Positions 54,770 through 62,518 of a stretch of 64,000 nucleotides of DNA are shown here, one piece after another. The translations under genes were made by a program, and so were the position numbers. Every line of letters starts with the position of its first letter. Within the stretch, counting starts at the first letter, position 1. Source of the stretch: Pseudoduganella danionis (GTDB taxonomy: Bacteria > Pseudomonadota > Gammaproteobacteria > Burkholderiales > Burkholderiaceae_D); assembly GCF_009720775.1 (NCBI RefSeq), contig NZ_WNKW01000005.1, positions 1 to 64,000 on the forward strand, read 5' to 3'. Under the pieces are notes generated by a model, which was not told the DNA's origin, searched no databases, and saw only the letters and a program-made list of their open reading frames with translations.

Positions 54770-56101
54770 TCAGGCCCGCACGGCATGCTGCAGGCGGCGG
54801 TACAGACGTACTGCCGTCAGCAGGTTGGCGCACAGGGCGAGGCTGGACAGAGCCATCAGCGCTGCCGCAGGGCGGCACAGCAGCGCCGGCGCATAACAGG
54901 CGGCCAGCAATAGCAGCACGGCGCAGCCATGCAGGTAGTACTGCCAGCGGCCATGCTGCGGCGGAATAATCTGGTTCACATTGGGTACGCTATTTCCGAG
55001 CGCACGGGTTTCCTGCAGGTGGTACCAGGTCAGGAAAGGCACGATCTTGTACAGCATGCCGTTGATAGCGCACAGGGCCACACCGGTCAGCAGCAGTGCG
55101 CCTATGGCCAGCTCGCTGGCATACACGGGCAACGCAAACGGCAGCACGCCGGCCGGTATCTTTATCAGCAAGGCCAGCAGGCCGGCCAGCAGCAGGCTGG
55201 CCATGGCCGTACGCCAGTACAGCGTGGTGGTGTCGGCACTGGGGCGCTTGCGCCGCGCCAGCAGGTAGAGCGTGAGGCCGGCAAAGCCGCCATAGCCCAG
55301 CACCAGCAAGACCAGTGCGAGCTGGTGGAAACTGTGGCCTGCACCGCTTAGCGTGCTGCTCATGGAGACTGCGCACAGCAGCAGGAATAGCGCGGTGCTG
55401 ACGCGGCTACGCGCCTTGAGCGGATACGGCTCTGTCACCATAAACATCGGTACGACCTGCCAGGCAATGCCCATCACGAGCAGACCGACCCAGCCCAGCA
55501 GGCCCCATAGTGCATGCAGATCCGTCAGTAGCTGCAAAGGCAGACCGATTGCCGCGGGCCAGACAAAGGCCGAGGCCAGCAACGCTCCCAGCGTGATCGT
55601 CACCAGTAGCGCCGCCAGCGACTGGCGGATGGCGGCCACCACTTCGGCCGCGCCACTATCCGGTTGTTGCCACAGGCCTAATGTGCAGGCGCCGACGAAC
55701 AGCAGCAGCGTGGCCAGCAGCAACAGCCCGGCGACGACGAACAGCCATGGCTGCTGCCAGCTAAAAGCGGCTGCCAGCAACAGGCTGCCGCCGCACAGGC
55801 CGGCATGTACGATGGGGCCGATACGCAGCACGGCAGGCAGGCTGATGCCGGCCACCACGGGCAGCATCTGCATCAGCGCGCCCAGCATGGTCATGCTGAT
55901 GCAACCCAGAACCAGCAAATGGGTGATGGCGAGTGTGTAGGGTGACCAGCGGCTGGCCAGTGCCGCGTCGCCGTACCAGAACAGCAGCGCGCAGGCCAGC
56001 AACACAAACAGCGGGGCACTGAGGAAGAAGCGCAGTGGCAGCGTGTACGGCGGATTGCTATCGAAGGACAGCACGCGCCGCGGAACGCTGGCGCCGCTCA
56101 T
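54770..56101 (-). CDS. Polytopic membrane protein of the hemerythrin operon (NnrS-like or oxidase-subunit-I-like)
   Basis: The 443-residue protein has about 12 TM helices. Helix-embedded His occur in ITHLLVLGCISMTMLGALMQMLPVVAG, IVHAGLCGG and LHALWGLLGWVGLLVMGIAWQVVPMF, spacing that suggests heme or copper binding as in NnrS or heme-copper oxidase subunit I. It does not show the usual N-terminal NnrS wording, so I keep the family open. It is last in an operon with a hemerythrin-like and a DUF2249 protein (ATGA overlap at 56098), under an FNR box. That context points to nitric oxide or low-oxygen metabolism. Confidence 0.7.
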   Translation of the reverse strand: MSGASVPRRVLSFDSNPPYTLPLRFFLSAPLFVLLACALLFWYGDAALASRWSPYTLAITHLLVLGCISMTMLGALMQMLPVVAGISLPAVLRIGPIVHAGLCGGSLLLAAAFSWQQPWLFVVAGLLLLATLLLFVGACTLGLWQQPDSGAAEVVAAIRQSLAALLVTITLGALLASAFVWPAAIGLPLQLLTDLHALWGLLGWVGLLVMGIAWQVVPMFMVTEPYPLKARSRVSTALFLLLCAVSMSSTLSGAGHSFHQLALVLLVLGYGGFAGLTLYLLARRKRPSADTTTLYWRTAMASLLLAGLLALLIKIPAGVLPFALPVYASELAIGALLLTGVALCAINGMLYKIVPFLTWYHLQETRALGNSVPNVNQIIPPQHGRWQYYLHGCAVLLLLAACYAPALLCRPAAALMALSSLALCANLLTAVRLYRRLQHAVRA

Positions 56102-56349
56102 ACGGGACTGGCGCTGCCAGTGATCCAGATCAAGACTTCATACAGACCATCGGCGCGCGCGGTGGTCAGATGGGAATAACCGTTCCTTTGCAGCACCTGA
56201 TACAGCGGTACCGGCTGGCGGTCGATCAGCACGCGCAAACGGCCGTCGTCGGCCAGCAGGTCGAGTGCTTCCAGCACGCGCACCATGGGTTCGGGCGGCT
56301 CCAGACCGCTGACGTCGATCTGCACTTCATTCGGGACTTCGCTAGTCAT
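56098..56349 (-). CDS. DUF2249 protein (TusA-like fold)
   Basis: The 83-residue protein has the DUF2249 pattern VQIDVSGLEPPEPMVRVLEALDLLADDGRLRVLIDRQPVPLYQVLQRNGY, recalling the TusA fold but without the TusA Cys. Members commonly sit beside hemerythrin-like proteins in denitrification loci; molecular role unknown. It overlaps both neighbours by four bases, so its output is matched to theirs. Confidence 0.85.
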   Translation of the reverse strand: MTSEVPNEVQIDVSGLEPPEPMVRVLEALDLLADDGRLRVLIDRQPVPLYQVLQRNGYSHLTTARADGLYEVLIWITGSASPV

Positions 56350-56828
56350 GCGGCAACTCCTTGGGCAGGGTTCTGCACTGGCAGGCTGGTGTCGCTCAGC
56401 TGCTCCAGCATGGCGGTGCTACTGGCGCCCAGTATACGGTCTGCCATGGGATACAGCACATTTTCTTCTTTCAGGTTGTGCTGGCGCATCAGCATGCGCA
56501 AATGGTCGGCAAAGTCGAAGAAGCTGTCGATATCGGCATGCTCGATGGCGCCCAGCATCTGGCGCAGGATGGCGCGCATCTGCTCGTGTTCCATGCGCAT
56601 CACGGCCGTCGGGCCGCCCTGGCTGCCCAGATGTTTTTCCAGTTCGGGGAACAGCAGATGTTCTTCGCGTGTAAGATGCAATTCGAAAGCCAGCATGAAG
56701 CGCTGCAAGGCGGCTGCGCCTTCAGCCAGACGGGTTTCGGCGACATGTTCTTCTGCCTGCATATACAGGTCGTCGCAATACTGGTGATCGTGTTCGAGAT
56801 ACTGGCTGATGCTACTGAGGTTACTCAT
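56346..56828 (-). CDS. Hemerythrin-like diiron protein
   Basis: The 160-residue four-helix protein carries the metal-ligand pattern of hemerythrin/HHE proteins: YLEHDHQYCDDL, ELHLTREEHLLFPELE, MRMEHEQMR and MRQHNLKEENVLYPMAD. It likely binds a diiron centre and senses, stores or scavenges oxygen or nitric oxide, or helps repair iron centres. The frame is open to 56969, but the ATG at 56828 starts the domain and has AGGA six bases upstream. It is first in its operon. A GACAAT -10 (56874-56869) stands at the proper distance from the shared FNR box. Confidence 0.88.
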   Translation of the reverse strand: MSNLSSISQYLEHDHQYCDDLYMQAEEHVAETRLAEGAAALQRFMLAFELHLTREEHLLFPELEKHLGSQGGPTAVMRMEHEQMRAILRQMLGAIEHADIDSFFDFADHLRMLMRQHNLKEENVLYPMADRILGASSTAMLEQLSDTSLPVQNPAQGVAA

Positions 56829-56868
56829 GCTAATTCCTGCTTTACTAGACCGTCGGGATGACCAATGC

Positions 56869-56874
56869 ATTGTC
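56869..56874 (-). promoter_or_regulatory. -10 box of the hemerythrin operon
   Basis: GACAAT on the minus strand matches four of six -10 positions. The implied start near 56863 is 41.5 bp from the centre of the FNR box, the standard class II activator spacing. Confidence 0.6.
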
Positions 56875-56897
56875 CCATCGCAGGAAGCTGGCTTTCC

Positions 56898-56911
56898 TTG
56901 ATTCATGTCAA
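56898..56911. promoter_or_regulatory. Shared FNR/Anr box between hemerythrin operon and ubiU
   Basis: TTGAT-TCAT-GTCAA matches TTGAT-N4-ATCAA at nine of ten positions. Its centre at 56904.5 is 41.5 bp from the predicted starts of both divergent operons (56863 and 56946), so one site could activate both under low oxygen. Confidence 0.82.
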
Positions 56912-56934
56912 GGATTTCGGGCTTGGCTACGGGA

Positions 56935-56940
56935 TACAGT
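56935..56940 (+). promoter_or_regulatory. -10 box of ubiUVT
   Basis: TACAGT (four of six) lies at the class II distance from the FNR box. The transcript would start near 56946 with a leader of about 40 nt. Confidence 0.62.
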
Positions 56941-56986
56941 GCGTGGTCGCAAAAACCTTTGCACTTCACTAAGCAAGACCACCCCT

Positions 56987-58024
56987 ATGAGTCTAAAAGA
57001 TATTTCTCCGGACATCAGCCCGCGTCCGATCGAACTGGTGTGCCCCGCCGGCAGTCTGCCTGCGCTCAAATCGGCCATCGATCTCGGTGCTGACTGTGTC
57101 TATCTGGGCTTCCGTGACGCCACCAATGCCCGTAATTTCGCCGGTCTGAATTTCGATGATGCGGCTATCGCCCAGGGCATCGATTATGCCCACCGTCATG
57201 GCCGCAAAGTGCTGCTGGCCCTGAACACCTATCCGCAACCGGAAACCAGCGCGCTGTGGCGCACCGCCATCGACCGCGCTGCCAGCGCCGGCGTGGACGC
57301 CGTGATTCTGGCTGACCCGGGCCTGATGCGCTATGCCTCGGAAAACTACCCCGATCTGCGCCTGCACCTGTCGGTGCAAGGTTCGGCCACCAATGCGGAA
57401 GCCATCAACTTCTACCACAAGAATTTCGGCGTGGCCCGTGCCGTGCTGCCGCGCGTGCTGTCGCTGGCGCAGGTAGAACATGTGGTGAACAACACCAATG
57501 TCGAAATCGAAGTATTCGGCTTCGGCAGCCTGTGTGTGATGGTCGAGGGCCGCTGCGCGCTGTCGTCCTATGTGACGGGTGAATCGCCGAATACCCACGG
57601 CGTCTGCTCGCCTGCCAAGGCGGTGCGCTGGCAACAGAGCCCGCGCGGGCTGGAATCGCGTCTGAACGGCGTGCTGATCGACCGCTACACGCCGCAGGAA
57701 AACGCCAGCTATCCGACGCTGTGCAAGGGCCGCTTCGATGTCAACGACGAGACCTATTACGCAGTGGAAGAGCCGACCAGCCTGAACACGCTGGAACTGC
57801 TGCCCCAGCTGATCGACATGGGCGTACGCGCCGTCAAGATCGAAGGCCGCCAGCGCAGTCCCGCCTATGTGGCGCAGGTGACGCGCGTATGGCGCGAAGC
57901 CATCGATCAGGCGCTGCAGAATCCGGCGCGCTACTCCGTCAAGCCGAACTGGATGTCGGAACTGAACCAGCTGGCTGAAGGCCAGCAGCACACGCTGGGC
58001 GCCTACCACCGCGCCTGGAAATAG
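56987..58024 (+). CDS. ubiU: Oxygen-independent ubiquinone hydroxylation protein UbiU (U32 family)
   Basis: The 345-residue U32 peptidase-family protein opens [29 protein letters not shown]. Four Cys (183, 190, 207, 246) match the 4Fe-4S ligands of UbiU. With UbiV it hydroxylates ubiquinone precursors without O2, using prephenate as donor in E. coli. The frame is open to 56858, but the ATG at 56987 starts the conserved region. ubiV follows after 16 bp. The FNR box and class II promoter upstream agree with anaerobic induction. Confidence 0.93.
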   Translation: MSLKDISPDISPRPIELVCPAGSLPALKSAIDLGADCVYLGFRDATNARNFAGLNFDDAAIAQGIDYAHRHGRKVLLALNTYPQPETSALWRTAIDRAASAGVDAVILADPGLMRYASENYPDLRLHLSVQGSATNAEAINFYHKNFGVARAVLPRVLSLAQVEHVVNNTNVEIEVFGFGSLCVMVEGRCALSSYVTGESPNTHGVCSPAKAVRWQQSPRGLESRLNGVLIDRYTPQENASYPTLCKGRFDVNDETYYAVEEPTSLNTLELLPQLIDMGVRAVKIEGRQRSPAYVAQVTRVWREAIDQALQNPARYSVKPNWMSELNQLAEGQQHTLGAYHRAWK

Positions 58025-58040
58025 AAAGAGGGAGAAGTAC

Positions 58041-58943
58041 ATGTTGAAACTTGCTCTGGGGCCGCTGCTGTACTACTGGCCACGTGCCAAGGTGATGGAG
58101 TTTTATGAAGCGATGGCCGACACTCCGGTGGACATCGTGTATCTGGGCGAGAGCGTATGCTCGCGCCGCCATGAAGTACGGGCCGCCGACTGGCTGGAAA
58201 TTGCCGCCATGCTGGAAGCGCGCGGCAAACAGGTGGTGCTGTCGACGCTGGCGCTGATCGAATCGAGCGCCGACGTGACGGCGCTGCGCCGCCTGACGGG
58301 CAACGGCCGCTTCATGGTCGAAGCGAGCGATATGGGCGCCGTCCAACTGCTGTCGGACAAAGGCCCGTTTGTGGCCGGCCCGCACCTGAACATCTACAAT
58401 CCGCCTACGCTGGCGCTGATGGCGGAACTGGGCGCCACGCGCTGGGTGATGCCGCTGGAGATGGGCCGCGCCGGCCTGCAGGCCATGCTGGAACAGCGTC
58501 CCAACGATATCGCCACCGAGGTGTTTGCTTATGGCCGCATGCCGCTGGCCTTCTCGGCGCGCTGCTTCACGGCGCGTAACCGCAATCTGCCCAAGGACGA
58601 CTGCCAGTTCAGCTGCATCGAACATCCGGACGGCCTGCTGATGCAGACGCGCGAGCAGCAGCCCTTCCTTGTGCTCAATGGTATCCAGAGCCAGTCGGCG
58701 CTGGTGTACAACCTGATTAACGAGCTGGCGCAGATGGAGCAGATGGGCGTGGAAGTGCTGCGTCTGAGCCCGCAGGCCCAGCATATGGACCAGATCATTG
58801 CCGCGTATGACAGCGTGCGCAAAGGCGAAACCCCCGCAGCGGAAGTGGCCGATGCGATGACGGCGTTTATGCCGGCAGCAGGTTGTAATGGCTATTGGTA
58901 CGGCAAACCCGGCCTCGAACAGCGTATGGAGGAAGTACTATGA
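58041..58943 (+). CDS. ubiV: Oxygen-independent ubiquinone hydroxylation protein UbiV (U32 family)
   Basis: The 300-residue protein has the short U32 form and cluster Cys 40, 175, 188 and 192 ([18 protein letters not shown] then DDCQFSC), matching UbiV. It forms a complex with UbiU. AGGGAGAAG precedes the ATG. The stop overlaps the ubiT start (ATGA at 58940-58943), so the three are one operon. Confidence 0.93.
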   Translation: MLKLALGPLLYYWPRAKVMEFYEAMADTPVDIVYLGESVCSRRHEVRAADWLEIAAMLEARGKQVVLSTLALIESSADVTALRRLTGNGRFMVEASDMGAVQLLSDKGPFVAGPHLNIYNPPTLALMAELGATRWVMPLEMGRAGLQAMLEQRPNDIATEVFAYGRMPLAFSARCFTARNRNLPKDDCQFSCIEHPDGLLMQTREQQPFLVLNGIQSQSALVYNLINELAQMEQMGVEVLRLSPQAQHMDQIIAAYDSVRKGETPAAEVADAMTAFMPAAGCNGYWYGKPGLEQRMEEVL

Positions 58944-59458
58944 ACCCGAGCATGATCAATTCGAATATCAACCAGAAGGGCAGCGACGCGGCGCCGCAGT
59001 TGCCGGCTTTTCTGACGGCACTGGGCCAGCGCCTGCCGGCCTATCCCGGTTCGCTGCTGTGCGTGGCGGCGCTGAATCTGGTGCTGCGCCCGCAGCTGCC
59101 GGACGATGTGCGTAACAGCCTGCTGGGCCGCCACATGCGCGTGCGCGTCAGCGATGCCGGCGTGGCGTTCGACTTCAGCTGGAATGGCAGCTGCTTCACG
59201 GCGCGCCGTGCTGGTGGTGTGCCGGATCTGGAGATCGGCGCCTGCGTGGCCGATATGGTGGCGCTGGCGCGCCGCCAGCAGGATCCCGACACGCTGTTCT
59301 TCGCCCGCCGTCTGACGATGGAAGGCGATACGGAGCTGGGCCTGCTGGTCAAGAATACGCTGGACGCGATGGATATGCCGCTGACGGAAGTGGGCAAGCA
59401 GGCCGTGCTGCGCCTGCTCAAGTTCCTGCCCCAGCCTAATGGTGGCGCCGTACGCTGA
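58940..59458 (+). CDS. ubiT: Anaerobic ubiquinone biosynthesis lipid carrier UbiT (SCP2 domain)
   Basis: The 172-residue protein has an SCP2 lipid-binding fold after a 20-30-residue Asn/Gln-rich lead. UbiT binds hydrophobic ubiquinone intermediates for the UbiUV complex. Features include [33 protein letters not shown] and [30 protein letters not shown] chose the ATG overlapping the ubiV stop. Its 3' end overlaps the convergent nrdG by 23 bp. Confidence 0.9.
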   Translation: MNPSMINSNINQKGSDAAPQLPAFLTALGQRLPAYPGSLLCVAALNLVLRPQLPDDVRNSLLGRHMRVRVSDAGVAFDFSWNGSCFTARRAGGVPDLEIGACVADMVALARRQQDPDTLFFARRLTMEGDTELGLLVKNTLDAMDMPLTEVGKQAVLRLLKFLPQPNGGAVR

Positions 59459-60149
59459 AACGTTTGAACAGCGGCGCGAGCTGCTGTTCCAGTGCCGCCG
59501 GCGGATAGTCGCCAGCGCTGGCGGCACTGGCAATCAGGCTGTCGTCGTTACAGCCGGTGCTGCGAAACGGTTGCAGCACATAGTTTTCTACCCCCATGGC
59601 CGCTAGCTGGCGCGCCATTTCCAGCACACTTTCTTCAGGCAGCAGCACGGGATGCACGGTGCTGCGGCATTCGTAAGCCACGCCGCTCTCCAGAATCGCT
59701 GCCACACAGGCACGGGCCGGATCGCCGCTGTTGGCGATGCCGGTAATCCCCGCATAGCGGCTGAACGGCGCTTTCACATCGAAGCCTACCCAGTCCACCA
59801 GCGGCAGCACGCTGCGCAGCCGCGCCGGATAGATGCAGGCTGTATGCAGGCCTATCTTGAAGCCCATGGCGCGCACCTGCGCCATGGCCTCGCCCAGCGC
59901 CGGATCGATGGTGGCTTCGCCGCCACTGAAGACGACCGCGTCGAGCAGGCCGGCGCGTTTTTGCAGCGTGGCGCACAGGTCTTCCCACGCGAGCGGGCTG
60001 GCGCTGGTGCGCTGCTGTAGATGGGGGTTGTGGCAATAGCCGCAGCGCCACGGACAGCCCTGTACGAATACCACTGCACTGAGCTGGTCCGGATAGTCGG
60101 TGGCACTGAAGGCCGTGTAGCCGCCGACTTTGAGGGCGCTGGCGTCCAT
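59436..60149 (-). CDS. nrdG: Anaerobic ribonucleotide reductase activase NrdG (radical SAM)
   Basis: The 237-residue protein is a radical-SAM enzyme with the cluster motif CPWRCGYC (Cys32, 36, 39) and GGEATID. It generates the glycyl radical on NrdD using S-adenosylmethionine. Wording such as VGGYTAFSATDYPDQLSAVVFVQGCPWRC is that of the longer NrdG type. It begins one base after the stop of the small glycyl-radical gene and is the third gene of the nrdD operon. Its 3' end overlaps ubiT on the other strand. Confidence 0.93.
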   Translation of the reverse strand: MDASALKVGGYTAFSATDYPDQLSAVVFVQGCPWRCGYCHNPHLQQRTSASPLAWEDLCATLQKRAGLLDAVVFSGGEATIDPALGEAMAQVRAMGFKIGLHTACIYPARLRSVLPLVDWVGFDVKAPFSRYAGITGIANSGDPARACVAAILESGVAYECRSTVHPVLLPEESVLEMARQLAAMGVENYVLQPFRSTGCNDDSLIASAASAGDYPPAALEQQLAPLFKRFSVRRHH

Positions 60150-60150
60150 C

Positions 60151-60336
60151 TTAGTGCTGCTTGGCGTTGCAGGGTTCGACGAAGTATTTACGTTCGTTGA
60201 ACTCGCCCTGTTTGCCCGTGTTGAACGAGGACAGCGGACGGTGATAGCCCATCACGCGGGTCCAGATTTCGCAAGGCTGGCGTTCGCTATCGTCGAGGAT
60301 GATGGTGCTCTGGGCAGGGCTGGTAGTGGTCTGCAT
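60151..60336 (-). CDS. nrdD: Separate glycyl-radical tail of class III ribonucleotide reductase
   Basis: The 61-residue protein carries CEIWTRVMGYHRP and FNTGKQGEFNERKYF, which are the C-terminal glycyl-radical segment normally fused to NrdD; Gly30 in RVMGY is the likely radical site. It has its own AAGGA ribosome site and ATG, 53 bp after the large nrdD frame ends, in a different reading frame with an in-frame stop just upstream, so no simple frameshift rejoins them. nrdG follows after one base. It should bind the large subunit to form active enzyme. A sequencing or assembly artefact is less likely but possible. Confidence 0.8.
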   Translation of the reverse strand: MQTTTSPAQSTIILDDSERQPCEIWTRVMGYHRPLSSFNTGKQGEFNERKYFVEPCNAKQH

Positions 60337-60389
60337 GGTAGTTCCTTTCGTCGGTCAGTAAGTGGGCAATAAGTAAGTACGGTCCGGGT

Positions 60390-62411
60390 TCAGGCAGGCG
60401 AGCCAAGCTTGGCCTGCTTGCGGGCGATCAGTTCGGCATCGCATTTGGGGCAGAACTTGTGGCTGCCTTTCAGATAGCCGTGGGTAGGGCAGATCGAGAA
60501 GGTCGGCGTCACCGTGATATACGGCAGGCCGAAGCGGCCCAGTGCGCGCTGCACCAGCGTGCGGCAGGCTTGCGCGCTCGATAGCGCTTCCGTCATGTAC
60601 AGGTGCAGTACGGTGCCGCCCGTGTATTTGCGCTGCAGCGCGTCCTGCTGTTCCAGCGCTTCGAACGGATCGTCGGTATAACCGACCGGCAGTTGCGAAG
60701 AGTTGGTGTAATACGGCTGTTCGGCCGTACCGGCTTGCAGGATATCGGGGAAGCGCTTGCGGTCTTCCTTGGCAAAGCGGTAGGTCGTGCCCTCGGCCGG
60801 CGTGGCTTCGAGGTTGTACATATGGCCGGTCTGTTCCTGGAATTCCAGCATGCGCGCGCGTACATGGTCGAGCAGGCGCAGGGCAAACGCGCGGCCCCAT
60901 TCGCTGGTGATGTCCTGCTGGTTGACAGGGTCGAAGTTGCGCAGCATTTCATTGATGCCGTTCACGCCCAGCGTGGAGAAGTGGTTGCGCAGCGTGCCCA
61001 GATAGCGTTTGGTGTAAGGGAACAGGCCATTGTCCATGTGGCGCTGGATTACCTTGCGCTTGATTTCCAGACTGTCGCGACCCAGCTCCAGCAGGCGGTC
61101 CAGCGCGGCCAGCAGGCCGGCTTCGTCGCCGCGGTACAGATAGCCGAGGCGGGCGCAGTTAATCGTCACCACGCCCAGCGAGCCAGTCTGCTCGGCCGAA
61201 CCGAACAGGCCATTGCCGCGCTTGAGCAGTTCGCGCAGATCGAGCTGCAAACGGCAGCACATCGAGCGGATCATGTTCGGCTTGAGTTCCGAATTCACGA
61301 AGTTCTGGAAGTAGGGCAGGCCATAGCGGGCCGTCATTTCGAACAGCAGTTCCGCGTTCGGGCTATCCCACGCAAAATCGGGCGTGATGTTATAGGTCGG
61401 AATCGGGAAAGTGAACGCGCGGCCATGGGCGTCGCCGGCCATCATCACTTCGATGTAGGCGCGGTTGATCATGTCCATTTCGGCCTGCAGATCGCCGTAG
61501 GCGAACGGCATTTCCTTGCCGGCGATATGGGGGATCTGCTCGCGCAGGTCTTCCGGGCAGACCCAGTCGAAGGTCAGATTGGTGAACGGCGTCTGGGTGC
61601 CCCAGCGCGACGGGACGTTGAGGTTGAAGATCAGCTCCTGCATGTACTGGCGCACCTGCACATAATCGAGGCCGTCGTTGCGCACATACGGCGCCATATA
61701 GGTATCGAAGGAACTGAAAGCCTGCGCACCGGCCCATTCGTTCTGCAGCGTGCCGAGGAAGTTGACGATCTGGCCGATGGCGCTGTGCATATGCTTGGGC
61801 GGGCCCGATTCGATCTTGCCCGGTACGCCGTTCAGGCCTTCATTGAGCAGGGTGCGCAGCGACCAGCCGGCGCAATAGCCGGCCAGCATGTCAAGGTCGT
61901 GGATGTGCACATCTGCGTCGCGGTGGGCCTGGCCCACGGCAGGCGGGTAGACGTGGTTAAGCCAGTAGTTGGCGATCACCTTGCCCGAGACGTTGAGGAT
62001 CAGGCCACCGAGCGAATAGCCCTGATTGGCGTTGGCATTGACGCGCCAGTCGGCGCGTGTCAGGTATTCGTTGATCGACGATTCGACATCGACGATGGAG
62101 CTGCGGTCCTGGCGCAACTGGGCGTGCTGTTCGCGGTACACCACGTAGCAGCGCAGCGTGGCGCGGTAGCCGGCGTCGTACAGTGCGCTCTCGACGGCAT
62201 CCTGTATGCGTTCGACGCTGAGCGTGGTCCCTTCAGGCAGCGCGCGCAACTGCTGCAGCGCGTAGCCGGCCAGTTGCTGTGCTACCGGCTGGTCGAATTC
62301 ACCGCTGGCGCGGCCCGCTTGCAGCAGCGCGGCGGTGATGCGCGAGAGACTGAACGGCTGCGTGCTGCCGTCCCGTTTGATGATATTGGTGTGCCACAGA
62401 TCGTTATCCAT
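60390..62411 (-). CDS. nrdD: Class III anaerobic ribonucleoside-triphosphate reductase, large part
   Basis: The 673-residue protein has an ATP-cone (about 5-95), the catalytic ten-stranded barrel (HDLDMLAGYCAGWS, FSSFDTYMAPYVR, SLGVVTINCARLGYL, LGVNGINEMLRNFD) and a zinc motif CPTHGY...CPKC (Cys641, His644, Cys654, Cys657). The chain then stops, where family members normally continue into the glycyl-radical RVxGY segment. That segment is the next gene. The enzyme reduces ribonucleoside triphosphates without oxygen. AAGGGG precedes the ATG. Tandem NrdR boxes lie upstream. Confidence 0.92.
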   Translation of the reverse strand: MDNDLWHTNIIKRDGSTQPFSLSRITAALLQAGRASGEFDQPVAQQLAGYALQQLRALPEGTTLSVERIQDAVESALYDAGYRATLRCYVVYREQHAQLRQDRSSIVDVESSINEYLTRADWRVNANANQGYSLGGLILNVSGKVIANYWLNHVYPPAVGQAHRDADVHIHDLDMLAGYCAGWSLRTLLNEGLNGVPGKIESGPPKHMHSAIGQIVNFLGTLQNEWAGAQAFSSFDTYMAPYVRNDGLDYVQVRQYMQELIFNLNVPSRWGTQTPFTNLTFDWVCPEDLREQIPHIAGKEMPFAYGDLQAEMDMINRAYIEVMMAGDAHGRAFTFPIPTYNITPDFAWDSPNAELLFEMTARYGLPYFQNFVNSELKPNMIRSMCCRLQLDLRELLKRGNGLFGSAEQTGSLGVVTINCARLGYLYRGDEAGLLAALDRLLELGRDSLEIKRKVIQRHMDNGLFPYTKRYLGTLRNHFSTLGVNGINEMLRNFDPVNQQDITSEWGRAFALRLLDHVRARMLEFQEQTGHMYNLEATPAEGTTYRFAKEDRKRFPDILQAGTAEQPYYTNSSQLPVGYTDDPFEALEQQDALQRKYTGGTVLHLYMTEALSSAQACRTLVQRALGRFGLPYITVTPTFSICPTHGYLKGSHKFCPKCDAELIARKQAKLGSPA

Positions 62412-62424
62412 GCTATCCCCTTAA

Positions 62425-62440
62425 ACGCTATATGTAGTAG
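62425..62440 (-). promoter_or_regulatory. NrdR box, gene-proximal copy
   Basis: ACGCTATATGTAGTAG agrees with the NrdR consensus (acaCwAtATaTwGtgt) at 12 of 16 positions. It begins 14 bp before the nrdD ATG and is exactly 31 bp from the second copy. Confidence 0.65.
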
Positions 62441-62455
62441 GTTTAAGTAGATTAG

Positions 62456-62471
62456 ACACTAGATATTGTAT
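62456..62471 (-). promoter_or_regulatory. NrdR box, distal copy, overlapping the nrdD -10
   Basis: ACACTAGATATTGTAT agrees with the NrdR consensus at 14 of 16 positions. On the minus strand it contains TACAAT (62470-62465), a likely -10 for nrdD, so bound NrdR would cover the promoter. Start-to-start spacing from the proximal box is 31 bp, three helical turns, as in known NrdR targets. Confidence 0.78.
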
Positions 62472-62504
62472 GGTCAACCGTCAGGAAAGCTATTTCTGCT
62501 TTCC

Positions 62505-62518
62505 ATGATCCAGATTAA
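62505..62518 (-). promoter_or_regulatory. Imperfect FNR-like site upstream of nrdD
   Basis: TTAAT-CTGG-ATCAT on the minus strand matches eight of ten FNR positions. It overlaps the 3' end of the sco gene. It lies about 53 bp from the likely nrdD start, not a favoured activator spacing, so it is tentative. Confidence 0.3.

Noticed and set aside
60355..60900. Shifted frame over the nrdD 3' end that might rejoin the glycyl-radical peptide through a frameshift
   Set aside because: It is in the same frame as the small gene but ends in a stop at 60355, upstream of the small gene's ATG, so a single frameshift would not fuse them.
60603..62450. A 615-aa open frame antisense to nrdD
   Set aside because: Covers a clear enzyme gene; composition and lack of domains mark it as a codon-bias shadow.
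62461..62476. TTG...TCAA stretch near the nrdD promoter as a second FNR box
   Set aside because: The half-sites are only two bases apart instead of four; the segment is better explained by the NrdR box and -10.
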